Assembly: GCF_001467025.1 (NCBI RefSeq)
Contig: NZ_LNXV01000004.1
Coordinates: 209,264 to 273,263 of the forward strand
Origin: Legionella brunensis
GTDB taxonomy: Bacteria; Pseudomonadota; Gammaproteobacteria; Legionellales; Legionellaceae
Reading direction: 5' to 3'
DNA: 64,000 bases
The notes under the pieces were generated by a model. The model saw nothing but the letters and a program-made list of their open reading frames with translations, was not told the DNA's origin and ran no database searches. The translations under genes were made by a program, and so were the position numbers. Numbering within the stretch: the first letter of the stretch is position 1; the number at the start of each line of letters is the position of its first letter. Shown piece by piece: positions 47,465 to 57,268 of the stretch.

Positions 47465-48845
47465 TACTATCCATCCTTGAGTGCAAATTGGCTATTAGAA
47501 ACTCAGTACCTTGTTGTGACTTTATCATTTCATGGGAGGTCATAAAGCCAATGTTAACAACTAATTTGTTTTCGCTGCTGCTGAGTTTTTGTTGTTCGCT
47601 GAACTCTTTGATCCGGCTTAATAATACGTCACACCCTGTTTCATCAGTCATAGGTAAAAAAAACAGGACAAATCCCTCTCCCCGAGAGGCTAAATCACTG
47701 TCTCTAAAAACTTGACGTAATCGGTCATAAAATTCAATAAGTAATTTTTCAGCATGAAAGATCCCGAACTCATTGAGAATGTCATCTTCATTAATTATCT
47801 TCAGGGCAAGAATACTAAAATGGAAAGTCTTATAACGGATGGCGAGCTTGGTTTGCCATTTTATGACAGTAAGAAAAATGTCAAAATCAATAAATTCAAA
47901 AAAATCACTGATTTGTGTCTGTAATTTTTTCTCTATGCCTCGAGCTAAAAATTCACCGCGTTTGGTTAGTTTGTAATTATGTAATTTGCGAGAAACCAGG
48001 TTTTCTGGCGCGGTTATTCTAGAGCAACTCATGCAAATGATATTTACCTCTGCATCCAAGAAATAAAAGCCACACTGATTACATAATTTATCCTCTAGGG
48101 GTTTATCATAATCAATGCCTATATGTCTTAGATTTGCGCTACAACGTGAGCATATTAAACGTTCTTGCCTTAAGAATTCACTAAATGGACTGATATTGCC
48201 ACAAGAAAAGCAATGAATAAATTGTTGGGTCTTAATATCAATGGAATGACAATTAGGACAAGAGTTTTTGTAGTTTAGTAGCCCAGAATAACAGTGAGGA
48301 CAGGTGTGAATTTCATCAATTAGTTTTTCTTGTTCGAGTAAATCACGAGAAACTAAATTTTGCAAAAAACTCCATTCATCAAAACTATTTGAATTATGAA
48401 TAAGTGTATGAAGTAGAGGAAAATTTATTCCTTTGGCTGAATGAGAGGTTAAATGGCAATGAATGATTGTATTAGGACGGGTAAATAAATAACTTAGAAG
48501 CAATAACTCTTCATTCTCTAAGAGTTGCTCGCTAGGAAGCAATTGAATACGTTGATTAATTTCTTTTGCAATAGTCAACGATGTTTTTTCTAATGAACCG
48601 TCAAAAATATCGGCGTTTGGCTCATCGATTTTGCCAATATAAAAAATAGGTGTAAGACAATAAGCCTTTTGCTGCCTTAGTTTTGCTATAAGCTTAAGGC
48701 TTTTTTTGTAATCATTTAACACCAGAGCAATAGCAAAACAACCCTCTTGGGGTAGGTCTTTTTCCGATAATGCCCAATTAACTGAGACGGGAAGATCAAA
48801 ATGCTCTTTTTGACTGCCTATAATCCATAAGGTTTCGTCATCCAT
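47457..48845 (-). CDS. Zinc-ribbon (TackOD1-like) regulator with degenerate GGDEF domain
   Basis: 462 aa. The middle has six CxxC pairs (182-185, 196-199, 212-215, 232-235, 255-258, 271-274), a run of zinc ribbons like the TackOD1 output domain, followed by a winged-helix-like stretch (L-T-K-R-G-E-F-L-A-R-G). The C-terminal 150 residues have GGDEF-domain layout, but the signature is reduced to RGEGF (388-392), so diguanylate cyclase activity is unlikely; nucleotide sensing remains possible. It heads the operon with the GT2 synthase and HlyD-like protein, suggesting it regulates polysaccharide production. AAGGTAGG precedes the ATG. Confidence 0.78.
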   Translation of the reverse strand: MDDETLWIIGSQKEHFDLPVSVNWALSEKDLPQEGCFAIALVLNDYKKSLKLIAKLRQQKAYCLTPIFYIGKIDEPNADIFDGSLEKTSLTIAKEINQRIQLLPSEQLLENEELLLLSYLFTRPNTIIHCHLTSHSAKGINFPLLHTLIHNSNSFDEWSFLQNLVSRDLLEQEKLIDEIHTCPHCYSGLLNYKNSCPNCHSIDIKTQQFIHCFSCGNISPFSEFLRQERLICSRCSANLRHIGIDYDKPLEDKLCNQCGFYFLDAEVNIICMSCSRITAPENLVSRKLHNYKLTKRGEFLARGIEKKLQTQISDFFEFIDFDIFLTVIKWQTKLAIRYKTFHFSILALKIINEDDILNEFGIFHAEKLLIEFYDRLRQVFRDSDLASRGEGFVLFFLPMTDETGCDVLLSRIKEFSEQQKLSSSENKLVVNIGFMTSHEMIKSQQGTEFLIANLHSRMDSND

Positions 48846-48883
48846 GAGAACCTACCTTTGAGTTAATAATAGTTGTATATAAT

Positions 48884-49762
48884 TTAATTTTGATACAATT
48901 GAATAAGTTCATTGAATTTAGCGACTCGTTTTTTATTAAAAGACGTATAGCATTCAATTAATGAAAGAGGCTGTAGAGTTCCTCCTTTATTTTGAAGGCT
49001 CTCAAAATCACATTCTTTCTTGCGATAGCTCAACCAGGCTTTCTGGGTATCGATGAATAAGTTTTGATTCGTTTTTGATAAAATCCCCAATAAAGCATTG
49101 TATTGCTTGTTTAACAAATTATCATAAAACGTGTATTCGCTGTTTGCACAGGCTTTCATGTCAACTGTTGTCACTGCTTTGTCATAGCAAGCCTTTATTT
49201 TTTTTAACTCCTCTGTAGACTGATTTAGTCTGGCTGCTGTTTTATTTTGAGGAATGTCGCCTGGGAAAAACTCCTGGTTATCAGGATCGTGAGGGATATT
49301 TAAATTTTCCAATTGTTGCGGCGTAATTTCGGAAATCGGTTGATTTATGCAGGGGATATAGGAAATAAATTTTCCATTTTGTAATAAAATAATTCCGTTT
49401 ATTTCCCATCCTTTACCGATGCCACTGTACAAAATATAGTCGTCATTATTTTTACTAAAGCGCAAATAAATACCGCCACCGCCGCTAAACATCTGTGAGC
49501 GACCCATAAAAGCTTTGTTTGGAGGTGTTTGTTCAGATGGATAGCTCAATTCAATATTTTGGGGTTGACCAAATCGATATTGCATGTACCCGCTAGTTGC
49601 CGATAAATTCTTAGAGGCACAAATGGAGGCGATTTTGTTACTTTTTGTAGGGCATGTAAATAAAGTTTGCTCGTTACTTCGACATAATGAGTTATTTTCT
49701 GTCGCGCTATTTAATGCAAAAGGAAGAAGGAAAGATAGCAAAACTATGTTTTTCTTATTCAT
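48884..49762 (-). CDS. Exported LprI/DUF1311-domain protein
   Basis: 292 aa with a signal peptide (about 1-20, ending N-S-A). The C-terminal 100 residues form the DUF1311 (LprI-type lysozyme-inhibitor) domain: C-x-K-A-V-T-T-V-D-M-x-x-C, N-x-x-Y-N-A-L, A-W-L-S-Y-R-K-K-E-C and a closing S-L-I-E-C-Y. The first 170 residues are a separate secreted region without a known family. AAGGA precedes the ATG. It may protect against host lysozyme or act in the envelope; only the domain is supported. Confidence 0.82.
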   Translation of the reverse strand: MNKKNIVLLSFLLPFALNSATENNSLCRSNEQTLFTCPTKSNKIASICASKNLSATSGYMQYRFGQPQNIELSYPSEQTPPNKAFMGRSQMFSGGGGIYLRFSKNNDDYILYSGIGKGWEINGIILLQNGKFISYIPCINQPISEITPQQLENLNIPHDPDNQEFFPGDIPQNKTAARLNQSTEELKKIKACYDKAVTTVDMKACANSEYTFYDNLLNKQYNALLGILSKTNQNLFIDTQKAWLSYRKKECDFESLQNKGGTLQPLSLIECYTSFNKKRVAKFNELIQLYQN

Positions 49763-49944
49763 AATATCTAATCCTTAAGATATTTATTTTCAAATATAGC
49801 TTATTTATTAAGAAATAATTCATATTTTCTAGTGAAATTTTAATTGATAATATGCTTTTTTTGCTAGAGAAAGATTATAAAATCCCCAGCTATTATCGAT
49901 CTTTTATCCTTCGGATTTACTATAAAAAGAAAAGAGGCATTAGC

Positions 49945-51120
49945 ATGGTTAATTTTAGTGATCTTAGTATTAAAAAATTCCTGGCAGATTATTGGCAAAA
50001 AAAACCTTTAGTAGTTCGTCAAGCTTTACCTACCTTCGTTAGCCTATTGAGTCCTGACGAGTTAGCTGGTCTAGCTATGGAAGAAGATATTGAAAGTCGC
50101 ATTATATTTGAAACTCCTAATAAATCACCTTATTGGCATCTCAGACGTGGACCCTTCACAGCTAACGATTTTAAGCGCTTGCCCAACACACATTGGACTT
50201 TACTCGTCCAAGCCGTAGATCGCTTTATTCCTGAGGTAGCGTTGATGCTCGATCATTTTAATTTTATTCCTCAGTGGCGAGTCGATGATGTCATGATAAG
50301 TTACGCAGCAGAGCTGGGAAGTGTAGGGCCTCATTATGACAATTATGATGTTTTTTTATACCAGGCAATGGGAAGACGAAAGTGGTCATTAACCACAAAA
50401 AATTGCTGTGTGGAAAATAGTATATCTGGTATTGAATTAAGGATTATGGAAGATTTTCAGATTGAGGAAGAATATATTCTCGAAGAGGGCGATATGCTCT
50501 ATTTGCCTCCTCATGTAGGCCATTATGGAGTAGCCATGTCAAAAGATTGTATGACCTATTCATTCGGTTATAGGAGTTATCAAGCCCAAGAATTATGGGA
50601 TAGTTTTGGTGAATATTTAGCTGACAAGAAACAAGCGGGTATCTTATATGAAGATCCTGACTGGCGCGCTATGAATACATCTTCAGAGTTATTGCCGCAA
50701 GCGTGGAAAAATGCCAGAGACTTAATGCAGCAATTGTTATCTAATGAATCTCAACTTAAGTTATGGTTCGGCACTTTTGCAACTAAGTTGGATCAACATG
50801 CTGAAGAACTTTTGCCCATACCCTTATCTCATGAGGTTTGTTTGGATGTGTTTATGCAAGAGCTAAAAATAAGTAAGCAGCTTATGCGTAATCCTTTATG
50901 CCGATTTGCTTACCAGGAATCAGAAAGAGACTCTGTTAATCTATTTATTAACGGTTATCAGTGGAATATTGAAGGAGTCTCTGTAGCATTAATCAAACTT
51001 ATTGCTAATAACCGTTCATTATCGCTTAAGGAGTTGCAGCCATTCATGAAAAATGAAGCTGATAAATTCTTTCTTTTCGAGTTATGGAAATTGCAATGGT
51101 TGGGGATGAGCGAGAATTAA
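49945..51120 (+). CDS. roxA: Ribosomal protein arginine hydroxylase, JmjC type (RoxA/YcfD-like)
   Basis: Fe(II)/2-oxoglutarate oxygenase that hydroxylates an Arg of ribosomal protein uL16 in E. coli (YcfD). 391 aa from ATG 49945 (GAGG upstream); the frame is open further but the extension is Lys/Tyr-rich and unlike the family. Metal ligands H130 and D132 (GPHYDNYDVF) and H193 (LPPHVGHYG) are present, with W-K-K-P-L-V-V-R-Q-like start. The C-terminal winged-helix dimerisation region is retained. The short frame overlap with the next gene is not part of the protein. Confidence 0.92.
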   Translation: MVNFSDLSIKKFLADYWQKKPLVVRQALPTFVSLLSPDELAGLAMEEDIESRIIFETPNKSPYWHLRRGPFTANDFKRLPNTHWTLLVQAVDRFIPEVALMLDHFNFIPQWRVDDVMISYAAELGSVGPHYDNYDVFLYQAMGRRKWSLTTKNCCVENSISGIELRIMEDFQIEEEYILEEGDMLYLPPHVGHYGVAMSKDCMTYSFGYRSYQAQELWDSFGEYLADKKQAGILYEDPDWRAMNTSSELLPQAWKNARDLMQQLLSNESQLKLWFGTFATKLDQHAEELLPIPLSHEVCLDVFMQELKISKQLMRNPLCRFAYQESERDSVNLFINGYQWNIEGVSVALIKLIANNRSLSLKELQPFMKNEADKFFLFELWKLQWLGMSEN

Positions 51121-51185
51121 GTTTTAAAAATTTGGTACAAAGTTTGCAATTAAACTTGCAGAATTATTTAATAAGGGATTGGCAA

Positions 51186-52058
51186 ATGTTAAAAAAATAT
51201 ATTGTCTGTCTAGCTTTAGGGTGTTTATTTTATAATTTGTCATTTGCTCAAGATCGTGAAATTGCTATCACGATCGATGACTTGCCGTTTGTTGGCTCTT
51301 GTAATAATAATCCTGCAAAATTAAAGCGTGAAAACGATCGATTCATGCAAATTTTACAAACTTTAATTAGCAAGAATGTTCCAGCAACTGGTTTTGTGAT
51401 TGCTGGTTCAATAGAAAAGGGGCAATGGGAGCTTCTGGAGCAATTTCGTCAAGCAGGTTTTAAATTAGGTAACCATACGTACTCTCATAAAAGCTTAAAT
51501 AGTGTTACCGCAGAAAAATACATTGATGACGTAGATCGAGCCGATAAAGTTTTAACCCCTTTGTTCCCTGAGCATAAATATTTCCGCTATCCATATCTTG
51601 CAGAAAGTTCAGGAGAAAAGAAACAAGCGGTCTACGATTATCTTGCTGCTCATAACTATACGGTCGCCCCAGTAACCATTGATAGTAAAGATTTCGTATT
51701 TAACCAACAATTGTTCGCTATTCCTTATCGACTACGTGATAAAAATTTAAATCAACTGAAAAAAAGATATCTTGCATTTATTTGGAGCCAAACCCTTAAA
51801 GCAGAAAGTAGAGCTGCTAAGGCTAATCCAAATAAACCTGTAAAACACATATTGTTGATTCATGCTAATTTGCTAAATAGCCATTTTTTAGGTGACATTA
51901 TTGATTTATATCAACAAAATGGGTACCGCATTATTAGTTTGGAAGAGGCCTTAACAGCACCTGCAGAAGCTATAAATACACCAGCAGGTGAGAATGAACG
52001 CTATGAAATGTTTTTTAATGATAGTGTCTTGAGGTCTTTATTTAATCAAAAGAGTTAG
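51186..52058 (+). CDS. Exported polysaccharide deacetylase (CE4)
   Basis: NodB-homology esterase removing N- or O-acetyl groups from glycans. 290 aa from ATG 51186, chosen because a signal peptide (about 1-20, ending S-F-A) then begins the protein. CE4 motifs: ITIDDLP (motif 1, Asp-Asp), NHTYSHKSL (motif 2, His-x3-His), FRYPYLAES (motif 3) and a late HANLL segment. AGGGA lies upstream. It could modify peptidoglycan or a secreted polymer. Confidence 0.9.
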   Translation: MLKKYIVCLALGCLFYNLSFAQDREIAITIDDLPFVGSCNNNPAKLKRENDRFMQILQTLISKNVPATGFVIAGSIEKGQWELLEQFRQAGFKLGNHTYSHKSLNSVTAEKYIDDVDRADKVLTPLFPEHKYFRYPYLAESSGEKKQAVYDYLAAHNYTVAPVTIDSKDFVFNQQLFAIPYRLRDKNLNQLKKRYLAFIWSQTLKAESRAAKANPNKPVKHILLIHANLLNSHFLGDIIDLYQQNGYRIISLEEALTAPAEAINTPAGENERYEMFFNDSVLRSLFNQKS

Positions 52059-52169
52059 CCTTAAGGGAAAATTACAAATGCTTCCTTTGGGGGGCAGGGA
52101 GGTTTGTAAGTTTCGTGTGAAACTTTGGTTCTTTCGTAGAGGCAGGTTTATTTGAAACGAGAAAAACTC

Positions 52170-53408
52170 TTAAGGCTTTTTATTCTCGGGTGCTTCTATC
52201 TCTAAACTGGCAAACTCTTTTTTCAATCGTTCTACTGCATGTTGAGGTAACAATAGCCAATAATGTCCTTCATTTTTCATATGACCGGCGATATAGGTAG
52301 CTTTTTTACCAGCTCCCCAGAAGACATCCCCTCTTACTAATCCACGAATAGCACCACCAGTATCTTGAGCAATCATCAAACGTTGGAAGGGTTTTTTGTC
52401 ATCGCTATGTTTGTCTGGTCTTGTCGTGGTTAGCCAGAGTGGGGTGCCAATAGGGATCCATTTCAGATCAACTGCTAATGAATAACCTGGTGTTAGAGCG
52501 ACTCCTTGCGTACCCAATGCTGCATTTTGTGGAAGCATATTAAAAAATACAAAGGATTTATTTTGATTTAGAACTTTGTTCATTTCCTTAGGATGTTTCG
52601 TCAAGTATCGCTTAATTCCTTGCATGGAAGCAGTATGCTTGGTCATTACACCTTTGTCGATTAGAACCTTGGCAATAGCAGTATAAGGCTGGCCATTTTG
52701 TGCGGCATAGCCGAGATAAATATGCTCCCCATTAGGAAGCTCTACAATTCCTGAGCCCTGAATTTCTAGAAAGACGCGATCAATAGGATTATCAAGCCAA
52801 ACTAAGACTTTAGCTTTTTTCTTAATAGCACCCTTATTGATTTGTTCACGATTATAGTAAGGAACAACTTTATGCCCCGTCACGCGTCCAATCAGCTTCC
52901 TATGCTTAAGGTTTGGATCAAATTGACTGAGATTTATAGTGACTAAGTCAGAGGGTATGCTATAGATGGGTACATTATACTTATCTGTTCGGGTAAGGCT
53001 TCCATAAAGAAGGGGCATATAGTAGCCGGTGAATAAGCCCCGTACAGACTGATTGCTGTAAAATTCAACTGGGGTAAACCATTTTTGAAAAAATTCTCTT
53101 GCATTTTTATTAGTGATGGGGGAGATTGCAAGAGCTGCTTGACATGCTGGGTGCCAATCTTTGGCTTTTAAATTTAAATGATGGCTGCCGACAGTTTTTT
53201 CAGGATTTTGTCTAAGGAAGGTTTTGCACGAAACCCGAAAAGTCTTTAGTGATTCCTGAATATTGGCCTCATTCCAACCAGGAAGTTGAGAAAAAGAACC
53301 TTGTCTAAGCCTCAGAGGTTTCGGTTGTGGCCAAAACCACCACCATACACAAAAGCTGGTAACAACTAGTACAACTGCGAGTAATGAGTAAAGTAATGTT
53401 CTTTTCAT
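52170..53408 (-). CDS. mltA: Membrane-bound lytic murein transglycosylase A
   Basis: Cleaves peptidoglycan glycan strands to 1,6-anhydro products. 412 aa with an N-terminal membrane/signal segment (about 5-28) rather than an obvious lipobox. The MltA domain shows LFTGYYMPL, G-S-G-I-V-E-L-P-N-G, a 3D-domain end A-Q-D-T-G-G-A-I-R-G-x-V-R-G-D-V-F-W-G with the catalytic Asp. Convergent with the deacetylase. Confidence 0.94.
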   Translation of the reverse strand: MKRTLLYSLLAVVLVVTSFCVWWWFWPQPKPLRLRQGSFSQLPGWNEANIQESLKTFRVSCKTFLRQNPEKTVGSHHLNLKAKDWHPACQAALAISPITNKNAREFFQKWFTPVEFYSNQSVRGLFTGYYMPLLYGSLTRTDKYNVPIYSIPSDLVTINLSQFDPNLKHRKLIGRVTGHKVVPYYNREQINKGAIKKKAKVLVWLDNPIDRVFLEIQGSGIVELPNGEHIYLGYAAQNGQPYTAIAKVLIDKGVMTKHTASMQGIKRYLTKHPKEMNKVLNQNKSFVFFNMLPQNAALGTQGVALTPGYSLAVDLKWIPIGTPLWLTTTRPDKHSDDKKPFQRLMIAQDTGGAIRGLVRGDVFWGAGKKATYIAGHMKNEGHYWLLLPQHAVERLKKEFASLEIEAPENKKP

Positions 53409-53466
53409 TGGGCAAATTTTACACGAAATGGAATTTAATGCAACTCAATTTAACAGGTAACTGATA

Positions 53467-53895
53467 ATGTCCTACATAAAATTGTCAAAGCATGGGGAGA
53501 CTCCGTTCGAAAAACTTTTAGGTTATGTTCCTGAAATTTCTCACAAATGGGCTCAACTTGAAAGTGCTTTTTTTCAAAGTCAGACTTTTTCTTCAGAGTT
53601 TCTTGAGCAAGTTAGACGGGCTTTGGCCTTTAATAATTTATGCCAATATTGTATGGCAAAAGCAGGAAAACCTGATGAGAATCCAGAGTCAATAAAATTG
53701 GAGCAAGCCTTAAGTTTTGCTAACTGTTATGCAATAGACCATCAGACGATTGATGAACAATATATCGAACAGATGAAGCAATATTTCTCAGAGGGTGAGT
53801 TGGTTGAACTTATTGCTTTTTGTAGCTTTATTTCTGCTGCGCAAAAATTCGGTGCTAGCCTAGGATTGCAGCCCCGTGAATATTATGTTGAGTGA
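53467..53895 (+). CDS. AhpD/carboxymuconolactone-decarboxylase-like protein
   Basis: 142 aa all-helical protein. The CxxC active motif is in NLCQYCMAKAGKP (about residues 57-69), typical of AhpD-like alkylhydroperoxidases, though the usual His after the second Cys is not obvious. AGGTAA precedes the ATG. A redox role is inferred from the fold pattern only. Confidence 0.72.
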   Translation: MSYIKLSKHGETPFEKLLGYVPEISHKWAQLESAFFQSQTFSSEFLEQVRRALAFNNLCQYCMAKAGKPDENPESIKLEQALSFANCYAIDHQTIDEQYIEQMKQYFSEGELVELIAFCSFISAAQKFGASLGLQPREYYVE

Positions 53896-53899
53896 GATA

Positions 53900-54172
53900 C
53901 TAGCGATAGGCATGAGCTAACACAATTTGTAGGCCAGCGGCAGTTAGATTTAGAAAGTTGTAACCCGGATCGATTGTTGTGCGCTCTAGCCATTCATTGG
54001 CGATACAAATATCTGTTAGTTTATGGACTTGCTCTAAGGTAACGTCATCACCAAATTTTTCGGCGAGTATGGCTACAGTATTTTGGTCCATGCTCAAAAA
54101 AACTTTGTCACGGCTCGTTCCCTGAGTTCTCATTTCATTGTAGAAGAGTAATAGGATGTCCAATTCATTCAT
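53900..54172 (-). CDS. Hypothetical winged-helix-like small protein
   Basis: 90 aa, helical, with a layout reminiscent of a winged helix (L-L-L-F-Y-N-E-M, then L-E-Q-V-H-K-L-T-D-I-C-I-A-N-E-W-L-E-R, then a F-L-N-L-T-A-A-G-L-Q wing). AAGGA precedes the ATG. No regulator family can be named. Its stop lies four bases from that of the convergent AhpD-like gene. Confidence 0.6.
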   Translation of the reverse strand: MNELDILLLFYNEMRTQGTSRDKVFLSMDQNTVAILAEKFGDDVTLEQVHKLTDICIANEWLERTTIDPGYNFLNLTAAGLQIVLAHAYR

Positions 54173-54248
54173 AATTAATCCTTTTTAGGATCCCCAATTT
54201 AAATATAGCTTAAGATAAGATGTCTAATAAGGGGGATAAATGTGTTAA

Positions 54249-57200
54249 TCAGTATCCTTGAGATTTATAAAATTTAGATTTCACTGCGTAATAGACAGTT
54301 GGTAAAATAAAAAGAGTCAGCAATGTGCCCATACTCAATCCACCGAGAAGGACGAAGCCGATTGCATGACGAGCCTCAGAGCCGGCATCGTGTGATAAAA
54401 TGAGAGGTATAACACCAAAAAGCATAGCTCCTGTAGTCATCAAAATAGGGCGTAAACGTAGAACAGCTGCTTGTTTTATTGCTTCCAATAAGGGTAGACC
54501 ATTATCTTTTAGTTGGTTCGCAAATTCAACAATTAATATTCCATGTTTACTTATCAAGCCTACTAATGTGATGAGTCCGATTTGAGTGTAAATATTAAAG
54601 GATTGCTTAAACACATAGGCAAAAAACAAAGCCCCACAACTTGCCAGCGGTACCGTAAACATAATAATTAGTGGGTCGATGAAGTTTTCAAATTGAATGG
54701 ACAAAATGGCAAAAATAAAGAAAATTGATAAAACAAATAGAATCAACATGGTGTTCGAGGATTGTGTGTAAGCTTTTGCGGCACCTTCCCAGCTCATTTT
54801 GTAATGCTTAGGTAATTCATTTCTGGCAATCTCCCAAAGCTTACCCATGCCTTTTTTTATGGATTCATTAGCATGTGGTTTTACATGCAAGATGGTTGAG
54901 CGCATTTGGTTGTGATGATCAAGCGTTGGCGGTTGGGCTTTAGATTTCATTGTGGTCAGGGCCCCTAAGGAGACATGTTTTCCTGCTGGGGTGGAGAGAT
55001 ATAATTCATTTAAGGTCCAGGGCGAATGCTTTCCTTTAATGGTTAGGTTATAAATCACACCATCTTTTTGAAAGTTAAGAGATTTATCACCGCTGAAGAA
55101 TACTTCAATGGTTTTTGCTACCTGTTTTGCGGAGAAACCGAGTTGGGCTAGTGCGTTGTTGTCAATATCAATACTATAGCCCATAGAGTCCAAGCGGAGA
55201 TCATAGCGCGTTGATTCAAATTGGCCCTTTTCATCGAGTGTGGCCTTTAATTTCTCTACCTCGCCTAATAATTGACGAAAATTATCGGCTGTTGAAATTA
55301 CTAAAGCCAGTTCTGTACCACTACCTGCATCATCAATCCCGGGTAAAGCTGTATCCCAGCTCCATACGTAAGAGTCCATCGATGGAAAATTATTAAGTTG
55401 TGGCTGTAGGCTAGCTACTAATTGCTCAGCAGAATGTTTTCGTTGAGTATGTGGCTTGAGTGGAAGGACAATACTTGCGCCCCAATCACCAATAAAAGTC
55501 AGTTGATTATTAATTTCTGGTAGATTTTTCACTTTATTTTCTATCAGTGGTACTTTGTTATCTAGGGTTTGAACGTTATCTCCAGCAAGTAATGGAGTAT
55601 ATACTCCAATTAGCCCACGATCTTCTTTGGGCGCGGTTTCCCGAGATAATAAATTGTAAAAAAATAAACTAAGGCTGATAAAACAGCCTATCCCTGTAAA
55701 AATAATTTTTTTCCTATTGATACCATGGTTCAGAAGGTTAGCGTATTGTTGTTCAATTCGGCGAAGAAAAGAGTCAAATTGTGGCCATAATTGCCGATTC
55801 CTCTTGTTTAAGAACTTCGCGCACATTAAGGGAGAAAGTGTTAATGACACGAGTCCAGAAATAAATACGCTTCCTGCCAAAGCGACTGCAAACTCAATAA
55901 AAATTTGCCCGAGCATGCCCGGTATAAAGGCAACGGGAGCATAAACACTTGCAAGAGTTAATGTCATTGCGACAATTGCAAAACCAATCTCTCGAGAACC
56001 TTGCATGGCAGCGTTCATTGGAGACAGGCCTTTCTCAATATGACGCCAAATATTCTCCAAAACAATAATGGCATCATCGACAACTAAGCCTACAGCAAGT
56101 ACCATGGCTAAAAGTGTCATGAGATTGATGGAAAAACCAAATAATTTTAGAAAAATCAAAGACCCTAATAAGGAAATAGGAATAGTAATCAAGGGAATGA
56201 CGGTTGCTCGGCCATTTCTTAAGAAGATAAAAACGATAATAAGTACTAAAAGAATTGCCTCCAAAATGGATGACTGGATATTTTTTAATGAAGCATTAAT
56301 GAAATCTGATTGATCAATAATAATTCTTGCTTTTATATCATCAGGTAAGTTCTGTTGTAACGACATCAGCTCACGACGAACTAATTTTGATACCTCAAGG
56401 GGATTCGCGTCATCTGCGCGATTAATTGACAATACCAAGCCGGCATGACCATTTACCCTTACCCGCATGCGTTCATTGTCTGTAGTTAATTTTACCTTCG
56501 CGAGAGATTTTAGGAAGATAGGATGATGATTATTGCTTCGTATCAATAGGTTTTCATAGTCTTGTATTGTTTTTAACTCGAAGTTTAGGGTGCTTGGAAT
56601 TTTGTTCTGAAAATTACCTGTAGGAAGGGAAATGCTGCTTCTTGAAATGGCATCAAATATTTCATCGACATTGACCCCAAAAGAAAATAGCTTCTTTGGA
56701 TCAAGGGTGATGGCATAAGTATAGGGCTGTCCCCAAACGTCAACGGAGGAGACACCGTTTAAACTACGAAAAGAGTTTTTTAAATTAAGGTTGGCAAAAT
56801 GAGTTAATTCGCCAAAATCAAGGGAGGATGATTCAAGAGCAATGCCTAAAAAGGGTAACCCATTTGATTTTTTTTGCCTTTCAATGGCGGGGCTTCTGAC
56901 TTCCAACGGCAACAAAGGCTTTGCCAATGCAACGGCATCTTGAGTTGCACTCAAAGCTCTGTCCATTGATGTACCAGAGCGAAAAGATAAGGTAATATAA
57001 GAGGAGCCTGAACTTGATTGTGAAGTAATGGTTTCTAATCCTTCAACACCTGCTAGACGCTCTTCTAAAACGTTGGTAACTGCCGATTCAACGAGTTCTG
57101 AACTGGCATTCGGATAGGCGGTAGAGACAGTAATTATCGGGAAACTAATATTGGGATATTCGCGAATAGGCAAAGCATGTAAACAAAGCAAGCCTAATAC

Positions 57201-57266
57201 GATCAGCACACAGTTAAAGACAATGGCTATAACTGGATGCTTAATGAAATAATTAGGCAGTTTCAT
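54249..57266 (-). CDS. RND-family efflux pump inner-membrane subunit
   Basis: Proton-driven tripartite exporter, 1005 aa, 12 membrane helices and two large periplasmic loops. Starts LPNYFIKHPVIAIV and shows the REYPNI-x-x-P-I-I and T-S-Q-S-S-S-G-S-S signatures. The proton-relay pair is in GLVVDDAIIVLENI; the second repeat has GLITLVGLISKHGILIVEF. The HAE1 (hydrophobe/multidrug) branch is most likely. The adaptor gene ends two bases before its ATG. No outer-membrane channel gene is nearby, so it presumably uses a shared TolC. Confidence 0.93.
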   Translation of the reverse strand: MKLPNYFIKHPVIAIVFNCVLIVLGLLCLHALPIREYPNISFPIITVSTAYPNASSELVESAVTNVLEERLAGVEGLETITSQSSSGSSYITLSFRSGTSMDRALSATQDAVALAKPLLPLEVRSPAIERQKKSNGLPFLGIALESSSLDFGELTHFANLNLKNSFRSLNGVSSVDVWGQPYTYAITLDPKKLFSFGVNVDEIFDAISRSSISLPTGNFQNKIPSTLNFELKTIQDYENLLIRSNNHHPIFLKSLAKVKLTTDNERMRVRVNGHAGLVLSINRADDANPLEVSKLVRRELMSLQQNLPDDIKARIIIDQSDFINASLKNIQSSILEAILLVLIIVFIFLRNGRATVIPLITIPISLLGSLIFLKLFGFSINLMTLLAMVLAVGLVVDDAIIVLENIWRHIEKGLSPMNAAMQGSREIGFAIVAMTLTLASVYAPVAFIPGMLGQIFIEFAVALAGSVFISGLVSLTLSPLMCAKFLNKRNRQLWPQFDSFLRRIEQQYANLLNHGINRKKIIFTGIGCFISLSLFFYNLLSRETAPKEDRGLIGVYTPLLAGDNVQTLDNKVPLIENKVKNLPEINNQLTFIGDWGASIVLPLKPHTQRKHSAEQLVASLQPQLNNFPSMDSYVWSWDTALPGIDDAGSGTELALVISTADNFRQLLGEVEKLKATLDEKGQFESTRYDLRLDSMGYSIDIDNNALAQLGFSAKQVAKTIEVFFSGDKSLNFQKDGVIYNLTIKGKHSPWTLNELYLSTPAGKHVSLGALTTMKSKAQPPTLDHHNQMRSTILHVKPHANESIKKGMGKLWEIARNELPKHYKMSWEGAAKAYTQSSNTMLILFVLSIFFIFAILSIQFENFIDPLIIMFTVPLASCGALFFAYVFKQSFNIYTQIGLITLVGLISKHGILIVEFANQLKDNGLPLLEAIKQAAVLRLRPILMTTGAMLFGVIPLILSHDAGSEARHAIGFVLLGGLSMGTLLTLFILPTVYYAVKSKFYKSQGY

Positions 57267-57268
57267 GG

